64,000 nt of DNA, from positions 98,912 to 162,911 of the forward strand of contig NZ_OMWD01000003.1 of assembly GCF_900314695.1 (NCBI RefSeq), given 5' to 3'. The stretch's first letter is position 1. The number at the start of each line of letters is the position of its first letter. This document shows, in pieces, positions 56,201 to 64,000 of this stretch. The notes under the pieces were generated by a model. It was not told where the DNA came from. It saw only the letters and a program-made list of their open reading frames with translations, and searched no databases. The translations under genes were made by a program, and so were the position numbers. The DNA is from an uncultured Methanobrevibacter sp. (GTDB lineage Archaea > Methanobacteriota > Methanobacteria > Methanobacteriales > Methanobacteriaceae).

Positions 56201-58164
56201 ACAGTAATGGTTATGCTTATGTTGATATTGATTGGGCTCCTGGAACATATTATGTTACATCACAATATCTTTCCAAATCAGTTACTTCTAAAATTACTGT
56301 TCAATCCACTATTGACACATCTGATTTGGCTGCTGATTATGGCAGCTCCTATTTTAAAGCCACCTTCCATAAGAGTGATGGCAGTGCACTTTCAAATACT
56401 GCAGTTAAATTTAGATATGATGGTCCTTTATATGGTGTTACAACCAATAGCAATGGTGTTGCAACATACAATATTAAATTAAATGTGGGTAATTATGATG
56501 TTACAGCTATTAATCCAATTAATGGTGAAGAAAAAACATTTAAATTGACTGTTAAAAAAGCATATCCAACAATTTTCCTAACATCCATCCAAAGTGGACA
56601 AAATGTTAATTTGACTGCAAGTATTGTTCCTAGCTTTGCAACTGGAAACGTAATTTTCACTGTTGGAGGAAATCATGCTAATTTCACAAGGTCACTTCGC
56701 AACGGCGAGGCAACATTGGGGTTGGATTTAGATGACGGTTATTATGAAGCATATGTAACATATGGTGGTGATAGCAATGTTTATTCGTACAGGTCATCCA
56801 TCATATCATTTACAGTTTCAACAGGACAGAATGTTTTAATATCTGCTTCTGACTTAACAAAATATTATGGAAGCTCTTCCAAATTTAAAATTGAGGTGAC
56901 TGATGATGGTAGGGCTGTAAGTGGAGCTAATATTAAGTTTTCTCACGGTAGCAGTAGTCAGACTGTTGTAACTAACAGTAATGGTTTTGCTTATGTTGAT
57001 ATTGATTGGGCTCCTGGAACCTATTATGTTACATCTGAATATCTTGGAAAATCAGTTAATTCTAAAATAACTGTCAAATCAACAATTTCAGCTAGTGATG
57101 TTAGCGGTACTTATCTAAACTCAAAAGTCACTGCAACATTTTTAGATGCATACGGCAAAGCTTTAGCTAATAAAAAGGTTACTTTTAAAATAGGTAGCAT
57201 GGACTTCACTGCAACTACTAACGATAATGGTATTGCTACTGCAAATGTTAATTTGGATGCGGGCAATTATGTTGTTACTGCTGTCAATCCAGTCAATAAT
57301 GAACAACAACAGTTCAAATTATCCATTTCAAAAGCCAGTTCTTCATTTACATTGGATGTCGGTAAAAATAATGATGGAAAAATAATCATAACTGCTACAT
57401 TGACACCAAATGATGCTACTGGTAGTGTCAAATTCAAATTTAATGGTGATATAAATACATATGCCTCAACTATTTCAAATGGAAAAGCTACATTGGCATC
57501 TCCTTATTCAGCAGAAGGGACATATAATCTTGTTGTAAGTTATGATGGAGATTCCAATTTCAATGCTGCTCCAACAATGGACTTTAGCTTTACTATTCGT
57601 GCCCCAACACCTATTTTAACAGCAAATGATGTTACTGTTGTTTATGGTTATAATAAGGATATGATGATTTATTTGTTGGACTCTGATGGAATACCAATAC
57701 CTGGCAAAGAAATTTATATTAAATTGGTATTTGGCGGTAAGTATTATGTTTATTATGGGGATACTGGAAGTTCTGGTGCCCTTAGACTCTCAACAAAGGG
57801 TATTGATCCAGGTACGTACACGGTTTATATATCCTCTGAAAATTGTAAACAGATTTCTGCTAAAATGATAATTAAAAAGGCTACAGTAAAATTAACTGCC
57901 AATGCAAAAACATTCAAAAAATCAGTAAAAATCAAAAAATACACAATAACTTTAAAAAATAACTTAAATAAGGTTATGAAAAACACTAAAGTTACCTTAA
58001 AAGTCAATGGTAAAACATATTCGGCTAAAACCAATAGTAAGGGTCAGGCAACCTTTAAAATTACCAAATTGACTAAAAAAGGTAAATTTACTGCAATCGT
58101 TAAGTATGGTGGCAGCAAATTCTATAACTCCAAGACTGTCAAGCCTAAAATTACAGTTAAGTAG
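53209..58164 (+). CDS. Adhesin-like protein with papain-like (C1) protease domain (third)
   Basis: This 1651-residue secreted protein has ATG 53209 and a signal peptide ending at VSANDS. No binding site is visible, and a TATA-like ACTTATATTG about 30 nt upstream suggests a leaderless transcript. Beta-helix repeats fill about residues 65-470. The C1 domain shows TPVKDQMDGGNCWAFAS with C506, H633 in SNHGITLIGW and N662 in VKNSWGED. A lectin-like domain and about eight Ig-like repeats follow. Two of these repeats, starting DLTKYYGSSSKF, are close copies (nt 56065-56313 and 56839-57087). The C-terminus is a short Lys-rich repeat. A terminator overlaps the stop codon. Confidence 0.88.
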   Translation: MFNKKLIFALIIFIIAISSVSANDSNSTDDMYGYDGNNLEVKVQNTSDVSLSQSSEGKGLDDIDSDSLAAGQTVYFNASARSDGEGTQTSPYKVLKDSRITSGMTAYFADGVYDYEGSGKISSKTVFIGQSRENTIIRGTDYYFDLTISSGSSLVLKDITFDYGHIINQGDLNADNVAFVNSKCDYDPDSSAFTAYGSGGAIFSNPSSRYACNINLHNCYFDTNHAKYGGAIAANYTNIVITNCVFSNSLSNRSGGAIYSLKSNLTVSKSSFTKSNAKYGGAIYTEEGNIYLTDSTFTTSQAYSFGGAIASILTNSTIGNCNFLNYWSLTDSGGAVYAKNGRIDVSKSSFTNGIADFGGAICALSIYSTVEGSNFQNNTANCGGSIFNMYNNLYISNSNFKSSSAVYGGAICSYLADCISLNNNVFVNSNDVYVFAKTTTSITKNANTGLTNVKIVNTTLFDIGSNVIAPIINYSPEYQSTIPSSYDSRDYGYVTPVKDQMDGGNCWAFASVATLEICLKKATGITFDFSEENIKNLMTMYSLVGIIDKETNRGGTNSMAFGYFIDWLGPINDTLDVYDDYSTLSHIYSPLLHVQNVYFLPTRKDTNDNDAIKKAIMDYGAVATGTFWKTSNHGITLIGWNDNYNDKDYFGNYAKGVWIVKNSWGEDSDDDGYVYISYERELLADSASRLTNYIYTYIFNDTESYSRNYQYDLNGVNYYAISESDVFRYKNVFVAQDNENLSAFSTVFRQPTSYRVTLYKGNNLILTQEGYSPAGYYTIPFKTKTTLSKGDEFSICIENLNSGDKYIPLAFSGYSSLGTFEDGISYMDVGDGWKDLYSYDTAPYVACIKAFTTPLALNEVTLSVNQFTSMYVNEGIEVNFKLSNNQLNRGLVTVNLDGKTYYSPVSNGVASFWLHFTTVGSHTLKAQYKNNLYTSNIVNFNFNVIPQSGEISISAPDLTKYYGSSSKFSIKVTDGGRVVGGAIVKFTCGSSSQTLVTNSNGYAYVDIDWAPGTYYVTSQYLSKSVTSKITVQSTIDTSDLAADYGSSYFKATFHKSDGSALSNTAVKFRYDGPLYGVTTNSNGVATYNIKLNVGNYDVTAINPINGEEKTFKLTVKKAYPTIFLTSIQSGQNVNLTASIVPSFATGNVIFTVGGNHANFTRSLRNGEATLGLDLDDGYYEAYVTYGGDSNVYSYRSSIISFTVSTGQNVLISASDLTKYYGSSSKFKIEVTDDGRAVSGANIKFSHGSSSQTVVTNSNGFAYVDIDWAPGTYYVTSEYLGKSVNSKITVKSTISASDVSGTYLNSKVTATFLDAYGKALANKKVTFKIGSMDFTATTNDNGIATANVNLDAGNYVVTAVNPVNNEQQQFKLSISKASSSFTLDVGKNNDGKIIITATLTPNDATGSVKFKFNGDINTYASTISNGKATLASPYSAEGTYNLVVSYDGDSNFNAAPTMDFSFTIRAPTPILTANDVTVVYGYNKDMMIYLLDSDGIPIPGKEIYIKLVFGGKYYVYYGDTGSSGALRLSTKGIDPGTYTVYISSENCKQISAKMIIKKATVKLTANAKTFKKSVKIKKYTITLKNNLNKVMKNTKVTLKVNGKTYSAKTNSKGQATFKITKLTKKGKFTAIVKYGGSKFYNSKTVKPKITVK
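56065..56313 (+). repeat. Duplicated Ig-like repeat, copy A (copy B at 56839-57087)
   Basis: The two copies are 774 nt (258 codons) apart. They share the segment coding for YVDIDWAPGTYYVTS nearly base for base, with scattered differences elsewhere. Confidence 0.8.
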
Positions 58165-58192
58165 ATGTTTTTTGCATCTACTCTTTTTTTTT
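58161..58192 (+). terminator. Hairpin terminator after the third protease-type adhesin
   Basis: The stem GTAGATG / CATCTAC (58161-58167 with 58175-58181) has a T-rich loop and is followed by TCTTTTTTTTT. The stem includes the TAG stop codon. Confidence 0.65.
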
Positions 58193-58436
58193 AATTTTGA
58201 ATATTGTCAAGTTTTTTAGATGAAAATTCATTTTATGCTGGATGCATGAAATTATAACTTTGTTATAAATTTTAATTATTCAGAATATATTTGAAATATT
58301 GGTTAGTTTAATTAATTTTCTTTTAAAAAATTTTGCATAACTAAATTTAATACGAATTTTATTATTTAACTGTATAATTTATATACTATGAAGTATAATT
58401 TACTATTACTACAATGAAAATTTGTTTGGTGGTATT

Positions 58437-58802
58437 ATGAATTACAAAAAATTTGGTATATTAGGTGCAATACTTTTAGTTGTTTGTGCATTGATGATGG
58501 TGACTGCAGTTAGCAGTTCGTCTGAGACTACAGATGATGGCAATTACACATTGCAAATAAATACAAGCGGAAAATGGAGATTGGATTTGACTGTAGATGG
58601 AAAGTACTCTTCCGATGAAGGTGTAGGATCCAAAACCATAAAAATAAACAATACTTCTATAGATTATGCCAGTGTGACTGTAAACCAATATGAAAAGGGA
58701 CCAACAAATGTCACATTGCTTAATGGAAACAAAGTTCTTAAGGATGGAAAATCTAGTGGTGAGGGTGTAGAAACAATCTATTTCTATTACAAAGCTCAAT
58801 AA
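58437..58802 (+). CDS. Small secreted beta-rich protein
   Basis: This 121-residue protein has a signal peptide (MNYKKFGILGAILLVV...AVSSSS) and one small, probably all-beta domain with several Asn-X-Ser/Thr sites. I choose ATG 58437 because GGTGG lies 4 nt upstream; the TTG 15 nt earlier has no such site. A TATA box (TTTATATA near 58378) would start the transcript near 58408. There is no membrane anchor and no sorting tail, so it may be released or bound to partners. The function is unknown. Confidence 0.7.
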   Translation: MNYKKFGILGAILLVVCALMMVTAVSSSSETTDDGNYTLQINTSGKWRLDLTVDGKYSSDEGVGSKTIKINNTSIDYASVTVNQYEKGPTNVTLLNGNKVLKDGKSSGEGVETIYFYYKAQ

Positions 58803-58853
58803 ATCTCTTTTTTTCTTTTTTTTATTTTTTTCCCATTTGTTGGGAGGTTAAAT

Positions 58854-61235
58854 ATGAAAAATCAATTATTCATTTCTTTTTTATTAATCTTCTTTTTCAT
58901 TGGATTGAGTGTGGTTTCAGCTGCTGACAATGCTACTGTATTGTATGAGGACAAATCAATTGAAAATGATGCTATTTTAATTGAAAATGATTTACTTTGT
59001 GTTGTCGAAGATAATGTTATTGAAGCTGCAAGCAATGATGATATATTGGCCAGTGAAATCACAGTCAAAGATGGAGATTCAATCCAATCAGCTATTGACA
59101 AGGCTGAAGCTGGAAGTACAATATTTGTTTCAAAGGGAAGTTATTATGAAGATCTTGTTGTTTCAAAGGAACTTTCAATCATAGGTCATGATGCAGTTCT
59201 TAAAGCTAGCAATACTGCTTTCAAGATTCTTCCAACAGCAAACAACACAGTCATTTCAGGATTTCACATTATTGTCGCAGATATCAACGGGACAGGAATT
59301 CATATTAATGCCAGTGGCTGTAAAATAATAGACAATACGATAACTGGTGGGAATATAGGTATTGGAACGGATGAATTCGCTGTAAATAAATCAGGTAAAA
59401 TAGAAATAAGGGTAATCAACAACACATCAATAATCGGAAACAACATCACTAACTTAAACGGTGCAGGAATATCAATAAATACATATAATCCTATTGTATG
59501 CCGAAATAGAGTTACTAATATTGTCAATACTAGAGTAAATGGAACAGCCATTGGTATTAAGGCAAACGGTATTGGTGTCGTTTCAGATGACTTAAACGTT
59601 AAGGTAACGGATAATTATGTTTCAAATATAAAATCGTTAAATGAATCTGCTTATGGTTTTGATATAGGTGGAAACAGTGTTCTTGATACTTTAAATATAT
59701 TTGATGTGGGTGGAAATGTTGTTGAGAATGTTTTGGCTGCAGTTAATGCTTATGGTATAAACATTGGTGTCTTTTCGCTGAATACTACCTTGCCTACAGT
59801 TGATGTGTCTGACTTGACAATCAGCCATATTTCAACAAGTAACTATGAAAATGCTTCTGCAACAGCATTAAGTGTTTCCATAACTACAATAGGTCAAAAT
59901 GACACTTCAGATACCTTGATTCATGACATTAACATTAAAGATGTTAAGGCTTTGGGTAAAAATTCCAAGGCAATAGGAATTACAACTACTGGCGTTGGGT
60001 CTGCAGATTTGTATGTTTTTGACAATAATATAAAAAATATCAAGGCCACCAGGCTGCTAACTGGAATATCTGCAACAGGTGTGGATTATACAAACTTTAC
60101 TGCATTTATTGATGTTTCAAACAATAACATTACTAATTTGGAGTCATCAGACATTAAGGCTATCAATGTAATGTCCTTGGGAAATGCGGCAATTAATAAA
60201 AATATCATATATAATCTTAAATGTGATAAGGCAACCCTGATAACTGGTGTTACATTAAGTTTTGATTTGAATGGTTTCAATATAACTGTTCCGGAAAATG
60301 CAACCATCGATGAGATTATGGAGTTCATAAATGATTTGGGATCTAAACTGAACAATACCAACTTCACAATCAATGGTAATTTGACTGTAATGGGCAATAA
60401 TTTGGAAGGAACTGGTGTTGAAACCGGTTTTGCAGTTGTAAGGCCAGCTAAAATACATTATAATCGTGCAGTTAATTTGAAATATAATGTTGTAAAGGAC
60501 AGTACTCGTAAATTTATTCTCGAATCATATGATTACGACCCAGATATGTCTTCTGAAGAACTGGCTTACATACTTTTAAAGTCACAGGAAATGTTTGAAA
60601 ACTGTACTGAAGAAGAACTCAGGAATATGAGTATATCATTGGGTGCATTTCTCGATACGATGTTTGGAAATTTGGATAATGCTACTGCAGGTGTTGTTGA
60701 TGCGAGATTCAACTGGTGGGGAAGTAATTCAAAACCATCTCGCTCCAAATTCAAAAACAACAATGGTGCTGTTAGATATGATCCATGGCTGGTCATGCGC
60801 GTGAATGCAAATCCGAAAATTATCAAAAAAGGCCAGTATTCAAAAATTACAGTTGATGTCTATAGGGATTCATCCGGAGGAGACCATTCATCAAAATCCA
60901 AATTGTTTTTCTCAGGACCAAAAGTCACATTATTTAGTGATATTGGAAGTTTCAATGGTAAAAAATCAATAACTCTAAATTGGACTAATGGAAAAGTTAC
61001 TGCTTATCTGAGGGGGGATAAAAGCGGTTTGGCTACTGTCACAGCATCAGATTATGGCAATGCATCCACTACAGTTTTGATTCTAGGAAAAAATCATACT
61101 AAACATTATCGAGACGGAAATATTAAAACAGTCTCTGCAAAATCCAATTCATTGCCTGCTGCAGGTAATCCTCTTCTTCTATTGGTGATTGTAATAATGT
61201 TGTTAGGTTCTATTGGTGTTTATAGGGATAAATAG
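58854..61235 (+). CDS. Secreted beta-helix (NosD-like) protein with GNP-type C-terminal tail
   Basis: This 793-residue exported protein has ATG 58854 behind GGGAGGTT and a signal peptide ending at VSAADN. The opening DGDSIQSAIDKAEAGSTIFV and SYYEDLVVSKELSIIG is typical of NosD/CASH parallel beta-helix domains, which bind or cut carbohydrates. Helix coils with N-x-I-x-N patterns run to about residue 610 and end at FNWWGSNSKPSRS. A single beta domain follows. The C-terminus has AAGNPL, a hydrophobic stretch and the basic end YRDK. That arrangement matches the tail of the protein at 12639-13025 and looks like a sorting or anchoring signal. No protease motif is seen. Confidence 0.82.
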   Translation: MKNQLFISFLLIFFFIGLSVVSAADNATVLYEDKSIENDAILIENDLLCVVEDNVIEAASNDDILASEITVKDGDSIQSAIDKAEAGSTIFVSKGSYYEDLVVSKELSIIGHDAVLKASNTAFKILPTANNTVISGFHIIVADINGTGIHINASGCKIIDNTITGGNIGIGTDEFAVNKSGKIEIRVINNTSIIGNNITNLNGAGISINTYNPIVCRNRVTNIVNTRVNGTAIGIKANGIGVVSDDLNVKVTDNYVSNIKSLNESAYGFDIGGNSVLDTLNIFDVGGNVVENVLAAVNAYGINIGVFSLNTTLPTVDVSDLTISHISTSNYENASATALSVSITTIGQNDTSDTLIHDINIKDVKALGKNSKAIGITTTGVGSADLYVFDNNIKNIKATRLLTGISATGVDYTNFTAFIDVSNNNITNLESSDIKAINVMSLGNAAINKNIIYNLKCDKATLITGVTLSFDLNGFNITVPENATIDEIMEFINDLGSKLNNTNFTINGNLTVMGNNLEGTGVETGFAVVRPAKIHYNRAVNLKYNVVKDSTRKFILESYDYDPDMSSEELAYILLKSQEMFENCTEEELRNMSISLGAFLDTMFGNLDNATAGVVDARFNWWGSNSKPSRSKFKNNNGAVRYDPWLVMRVNANPKIIKKGQYSKITVDVYRDSSGGDHSSKSKLFFSGPKVTLFSDIGSFNGKKSITLNWTNGKVTAYLRGDKSGLATVTASDYGNASTTVLILGKNHTKHYRDGNIKTVSAKSNSLPAAGNPLLLLVIVIMLLGSIGVYRDK

Positions 61236-61456
61236 CTTTAATTCCAATTAGCAGCGGTAATGAATTATTTACGCTGTATTCTTTCTTTTTTTTTAAAAAT
61301 TTTGTTAGATGGATGATGCAGTATTTTTCATGCATTAATGGGAATTAATTCAAAGTTAATTGTTATTTTGTTGTTTATCATAATATTTAATAAATGCTCT
61401 CGACATAAATTTAATTAGTTGAAAACTTTTTCATTTAAAAATTGGAGTTTTACCTT

Positions 61457-62263
61457 ATGGAAATCTATGGTAAAAAGGTTAATTTAAAATCAGTATCGTT
61501 ATTTCTCCTGCATTTTTTAATTTTTGCAGATATCATATTCATTTCTGTTGGGCTTCTTTTGGATTTGCCGGATGATACTTCTTTTTACATCATATTGTTT
61601 GATTTAATGATATGCATATTCCTTTTAAGTGAATGGATAATTAGATTTCATCGTGCAAAGTCAAAAAAGGAATTTTTAAAGGAAAAGGAAAATTGGGTTA
61701 CTTTAATCGCTTCCATACCATTTGAGGCTTTATTTCCAGCCGTCATTCCTGGAGCCAATCTTTTAAGATATATAATGCTTTTTAAATTGCTTAGAATAAT
61801 GGTTTTATACAATAAATTTTTTAACGGCTTTAAGAAGTTTATAAAAAAGACAAATCTGGACAAAATCATAGGTGCAATCATATTTACAGTAGTGGTATTC
61901 ACGTTTCTATATCTGTTTTTCGGATCTTCGAATAGTCTGTTTGAAAGTTTTTATTTTGTCATTGTCACATTGACAACTGTGGGATATGGAGATATTGTTC
62001 CTAAAACATTCAATGAAAGGATAATAACTCTCTTGTTAATAATTGTAGGAATATTCGTTGTATCAACCATTACTGCTGCATTATCTTCATATCTGACTGA
62101 CAGATTGATGGAAAAGGAAGAAGGGGATATAGTTGGTAATTTAAGGCTTTCTGTTGAAGAAAACTCTCAAAACATTATGGATGAGCTAAAAATCATTCGC
62201 CAGGAAAACAAAAGGTTGCAGGATGAAATCGACGGGTTGAAAAAGAAAATGGACAATGATTAA
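61457..62263 (+). CDS. Kv-like potassium channel (first copy)
   Basis: This 268-residue ion channel has six hydrophobic segments. S1-S4 lie at about residues 14-120, and S4 has positive residues at uneven spacing (LLRYIMLFKLLRIM). S5, the pore loop and S6 follow. The selectivity filter is TLTTVGYGD near residue 178, so K+ selectivity is expected. The last 45 or so residues are a charged coiled coil (RQENKRLQDEIDGLKKK) that could drive tetramer assembly. I choose ATG 61457 because GGAG is 9 nt upstream; the frame continues to TTG 61442, which overlaps that site. A paralog lies 770 nt downstream. Confidence 0.9.
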   Translation: MEIYGKKVNLKSVSLFLLHFLIFADIIFISVGLLLDLPDDTSFYIILFDLMICIFLLSEWIIRFHRAKSKKEFLKEKENWVTLIASIPFEALFPAVIPGANLLRYIMLFKLLRIMVLYNKFFNGFKKFIKKTNLDKIIGAIIFTVVVFTFLYLFFGSSNSLFESFYFVIVTLTTVGYGDIVPKTFNERIITLLLIIVGIFVVSTITAALSSYLTDRLMEKEEGDIVGNLRLSVEENSQNIMDELKIIRQENKRLQDEIDGLKKKMDND

Positions 62264-62300
62264 TCAATATTTTTTAGATTAATTGATTTCACGTAAAAAA

Positions 62301-62891
62301 TTAAACCAACTCTATTTCAGTCAGTAAATCCGGATTTGAAGTATATACTGTACACAGCTTGTTGTTGTCAACAAAGGAAAATGAATATGCATCCGAAAAC
62401 TCATTATAGTATCCGTCATATCCAAAGAGGTTTTCCGCTTGACCTTCCATATTGACATTGACATTTTCCATATCTATTTTTGAATTTTTGGAATACAATA
62501 CTTCAATTTGAATGAAATCTGCAGAATCATTCCAGCATTTGGATTTGGTTATTATTCCCTTGTCATTTTCGTCAATGGTACTTGCAGGGTCTTCCTCAAA
62601 GTTATCAGGGATGTTAAAAGAAAATGTGTCAACCTGGACTTCCTGCATGCTTGTAATTGTGATTGGGAAAATAGCTATTGCTGCGACAATTGCAATGGCT
62701 GCTAAAGCTGCTATTATGATTGGAAGCCTTGAACTTTTGATTTCATATCCGCAATCTGGACAGAATTTGCTATGGGCTGTCAACTGTTCTCTGCATTTTG
62801 GACAGGTTTTTAGTGTTGATTTTCCACAATCGGTGCAGAATGCATCATTTTCGCTTATATATGCGCCGCAGTTTTTACAGAATTTAGCCAT
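62301..62891 (-). CDS. Zinc-ribbon membrane protein with external domain
   Basis: This 196-residue protein is on the minus strand. Two zinc ribbons occupy residues 1-50 with four CxxC knuckles (CKNCG, CTDCG, CPKC, CPDCG). A hydrophobic helix at about 57-80 places the remaining 115 residues outside the cell. That outer domain (TFSFNIPDNFEEDP...) is a small beta-rich domain of unknown function. AGGGA stands upstream of the ATG. It is flanked by two channel genes on the other strand. The convergent 37-nt gap with the first channel gene may act as a shared terminator. Confidence 0.75.
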   Translation of the reverse strand: MAKFCKNCGAYISENDAFCTDCGKSTLKTCPKCREQLTAHSKFCPDCGYEIKSSRLPIIIAALAAIAIVAAIAIFPITITSMQEVQVDTFSFNIPDNFEEDPASTIDENDKGIITKSKCWNDSADFIQIEVLYSKNSKIDMENVNVNMEGQAENLFGYDGYYNEFSDAYSFSFVDNNKLCTVYTSNPDLLTEIELV

Positions 62892-63032
62892 TTTAATTCC
62901 CTATGGTAATGTTTGATTTTGTTTATTAATAATTTTTTTTAGCAAGATTATCTTAAGTAAGTTATTAATATGGAATAATACTAAATGTATATATTGTATA
63001 TGAAAATTCTATTGGTGGAGGTTTTTTAGATA

Positions 63033-63836
63033 ATGAATGCGGAAGGTATGGAAGTAAATTCTCGAATGGCAATCTGGTTTGGTTTGTACGGACTAGTTAT
63101 TATTGACATTCTATTTATTACAATATCTTTGCTTTTCAGTCTTCCTGATGACCTTGAACGTGCAATGATGCTATTTGATTTTTGTGTCTGTATCCTTCTT
63201 TTAGCGGAATGGGTTATCAATTTTTATTTTTCATCACCAAAATTAGAATTTTTAAAACAGAAAGACAATTGGATTTCACTCATTGCTTCTATACCTTTTG
63301 ATGTGATTTTTACAGTTGTTATTCCTGAATTGGAGATTTTCAGATTTCTCGGACTTTTAAGATTCCTCAGAGTGCTGATTTTGATTAAAAGATTTGATAC
63401 CTTTGAAAAGTTCATTAAAAAAAGTAACTTGGATAAAATTATTGCCGCAATGTTTTTAATTGTTGTTATATTCACGGCTTTATTGTATGCTTTTGGTACA
63501 ACTTATGGTCTTTTTGATGATTTTTATTTTGTAATCGTTACTCTGACTACTGTGGGCTATGGTGATGTAGTTCCGCAGACTTATGCTGAAAAGGTAATCG
63601 CACTGATTTTGATTATTATTGGAATATTTGTATTTTCAACAATTACTGCAGCAATATCTTCGGTTTTTACCAATCGCATATTGGAAGATGATGATAATCA
63701 TATAGTAACTTCCATTGAAAGCTCAATGGAAGAGAAATTTGAAATTCTTGAAGGCAGATTAAAGAATGTCTCTGAAGAAAATGAAATGCTCAAAAATGAA
63801 ATAAAAGAGTTAAAAGAGATTATAAAAAATAAATGA
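63033..63836 (+). CDS. Kv-like potassium channel (second copy)
   Basis: This 267-residue paralog of the channel at 61457 has the same order of segments. S4 carries more positive charge (IFRFLGLLRFLRVLILIKRF), and the filter reads TLTTVGYGD. The C-terminal tail is again a coiled coil with Glu and Lys (EEKFEILEGRLKNVSEENEM). ATG 63033 has GGTGGAGG about 11 nt upstream. The better S4 could mean the second copy is more voltage-sensitive than the first, but this is inference. Confidence 0.9.
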   Translation: MNAEGMEVNSRMAIWFGLYGLVIIDILFITISLLFSLPDDLERAMMLFDFCVCILLLAEWVINFYFSSPKLEFLKQKDNWISLIASIPFDVIFTVVIPELEIFRFLGLLRFLRVLILIKRFDTFEKFIKKSNLDKIIAAMFLIVVIFTALLYAFGTTYGLFDDFYFVIVTLTTVGYGDVVPQTYAEKVIALILIIIGIFVFSTITAAISSVFTNRILEDDDNHIVTSIESSMEEKFEILEGRLKNVSEENEMLKNEIKELKEIIKNK

Positions 63837-63913
63837 GATTTAATAAGAATTTCTTAAAAATTGAGATTTGATAAGTTTTAAATAATTTTTCATTGTTTCA
63901 ATTTATCTTAATA

Positions 63914-64000
63914 GTGAAAGAATACTCCGACCTCTTTAAGGTTGGGGATGAATTTCACAAAAAGGCATCTGAAGATATTAGTTTTCAAATGCTCTCTCTA
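63914..64000 (+). CDS. Probable N-terminus of a gene running off the window
   Basis: GTG 63914 opens a frame with no stop to the end of the window (29 codons, beginning KEYSDLFKVGDEFHKKAS). A TATA-like TTTAAATA about 35 nt upstream fits a nearly leaderless transcript. I do not recognise the product. The frame is short, so the call is tentative. Confidence 0.4.
   Translation, partial: MKEYSDLFKVGDEFHKKASEDISFQMLSL

Noticed and set aside
23672..61235. Pseudomurein-binding repeats in the adhesins
   Set aside because: I looked for the short repeats known to bind pseudomurein and did not see a convincing copy; the tails are Lys-rich Ig-like units instead.
1..64000. CRISPR arrays, rRNA, tRNA genes and insertion sequences
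   Set aside because: No regularly spaced direct repeats, cloverleaf-like genes, ribosomal RNA segments or transposase genes with end repeats were recognised on reading both strands; weak tRNAs could still be missed by eye.

Overview
The window looks like a Methanobrevibacter-type methanogen (Methanobacteriales). The DNA is strongly AT-rich. Promoters are archaeal TATA boxes. Information-processing genes are archaeal (S19e, L39e, L31e, LX, aIF6, prefoldin alpha, FtsY, PDCD5 protein, RNase P Rpr2 subunit). About half of the window encodes very large secreted adhesin-like proteins (ALPs) of the kind known from pseudomurein-walled gut methanogens. I saw no rRNA, tRNA, CRISPR array or intact insertion sequence.

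Region 1 (1-8.3 kb): the 3' end of a coiled-coil protein, a small zinc-binding protein, DNA topoisomerase I, the oligosaccharyltransferase AglB/STT3, a DRG-type GTPase, an AK6-like kinase and a VapBC-type toxin-antitoxin pair. Region 2 (8.4-14.7 kb): a conserved archaeal translation/secretion cluster, rnp4-yhbY-rps19e-PDCD5-PP-loop-rpl39e-rpl31e-eif6-rplX-pfdA, then a small secreted glycoprotein candidate and ftsY with an expanded acidic, repetitive N-terminus. Region 3 (14.7-23.6 kb): a CapA-like protein, two tandem secreted proteins with Ig-like repeats and a TIM-barrel hydrolase-like domain, a small unknown gene, an SNF-type Na+ symporter and two membrane proteins.

Region 4 (23.6-61.2 kb) is an ALP island of seven large secreted proteins, interrupted only by an ABC1/UbiB kinase and one small secreted protein. 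Three ALPs carry a papain-like (C1) cysteine protease with visible Cys/His/Asn residues between a beta-helix region and Ig-like repeats. Attachment appears to take at least three forms: a lysine-rich basic tail, a C-terminal transmembrane helix, and a short GNP-hydrophobic-basic tail. Region 5 (61.4-64 kb) has two paralogous Kv-like channels flanking a zinc-ribbon membrane protein, then the probable start of another gene.

The genes fit together as follows (inference): ribosome and SRP-receptor genes supply export capacity, AglB could glycosylate the many Asn-X-Ser/Thr sites of the exported proteins, and the ALPs would decorate or remodel the cell surface. The most unusual observation is that three secreted-protein genes have no usable ATG, GTG or TTG start for a proper signal peptide. 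Each has an in-frame ATT 4-8 nt behind a good ribosome binding site that restores a textbook signal peptide, so I propose AUU initiation.
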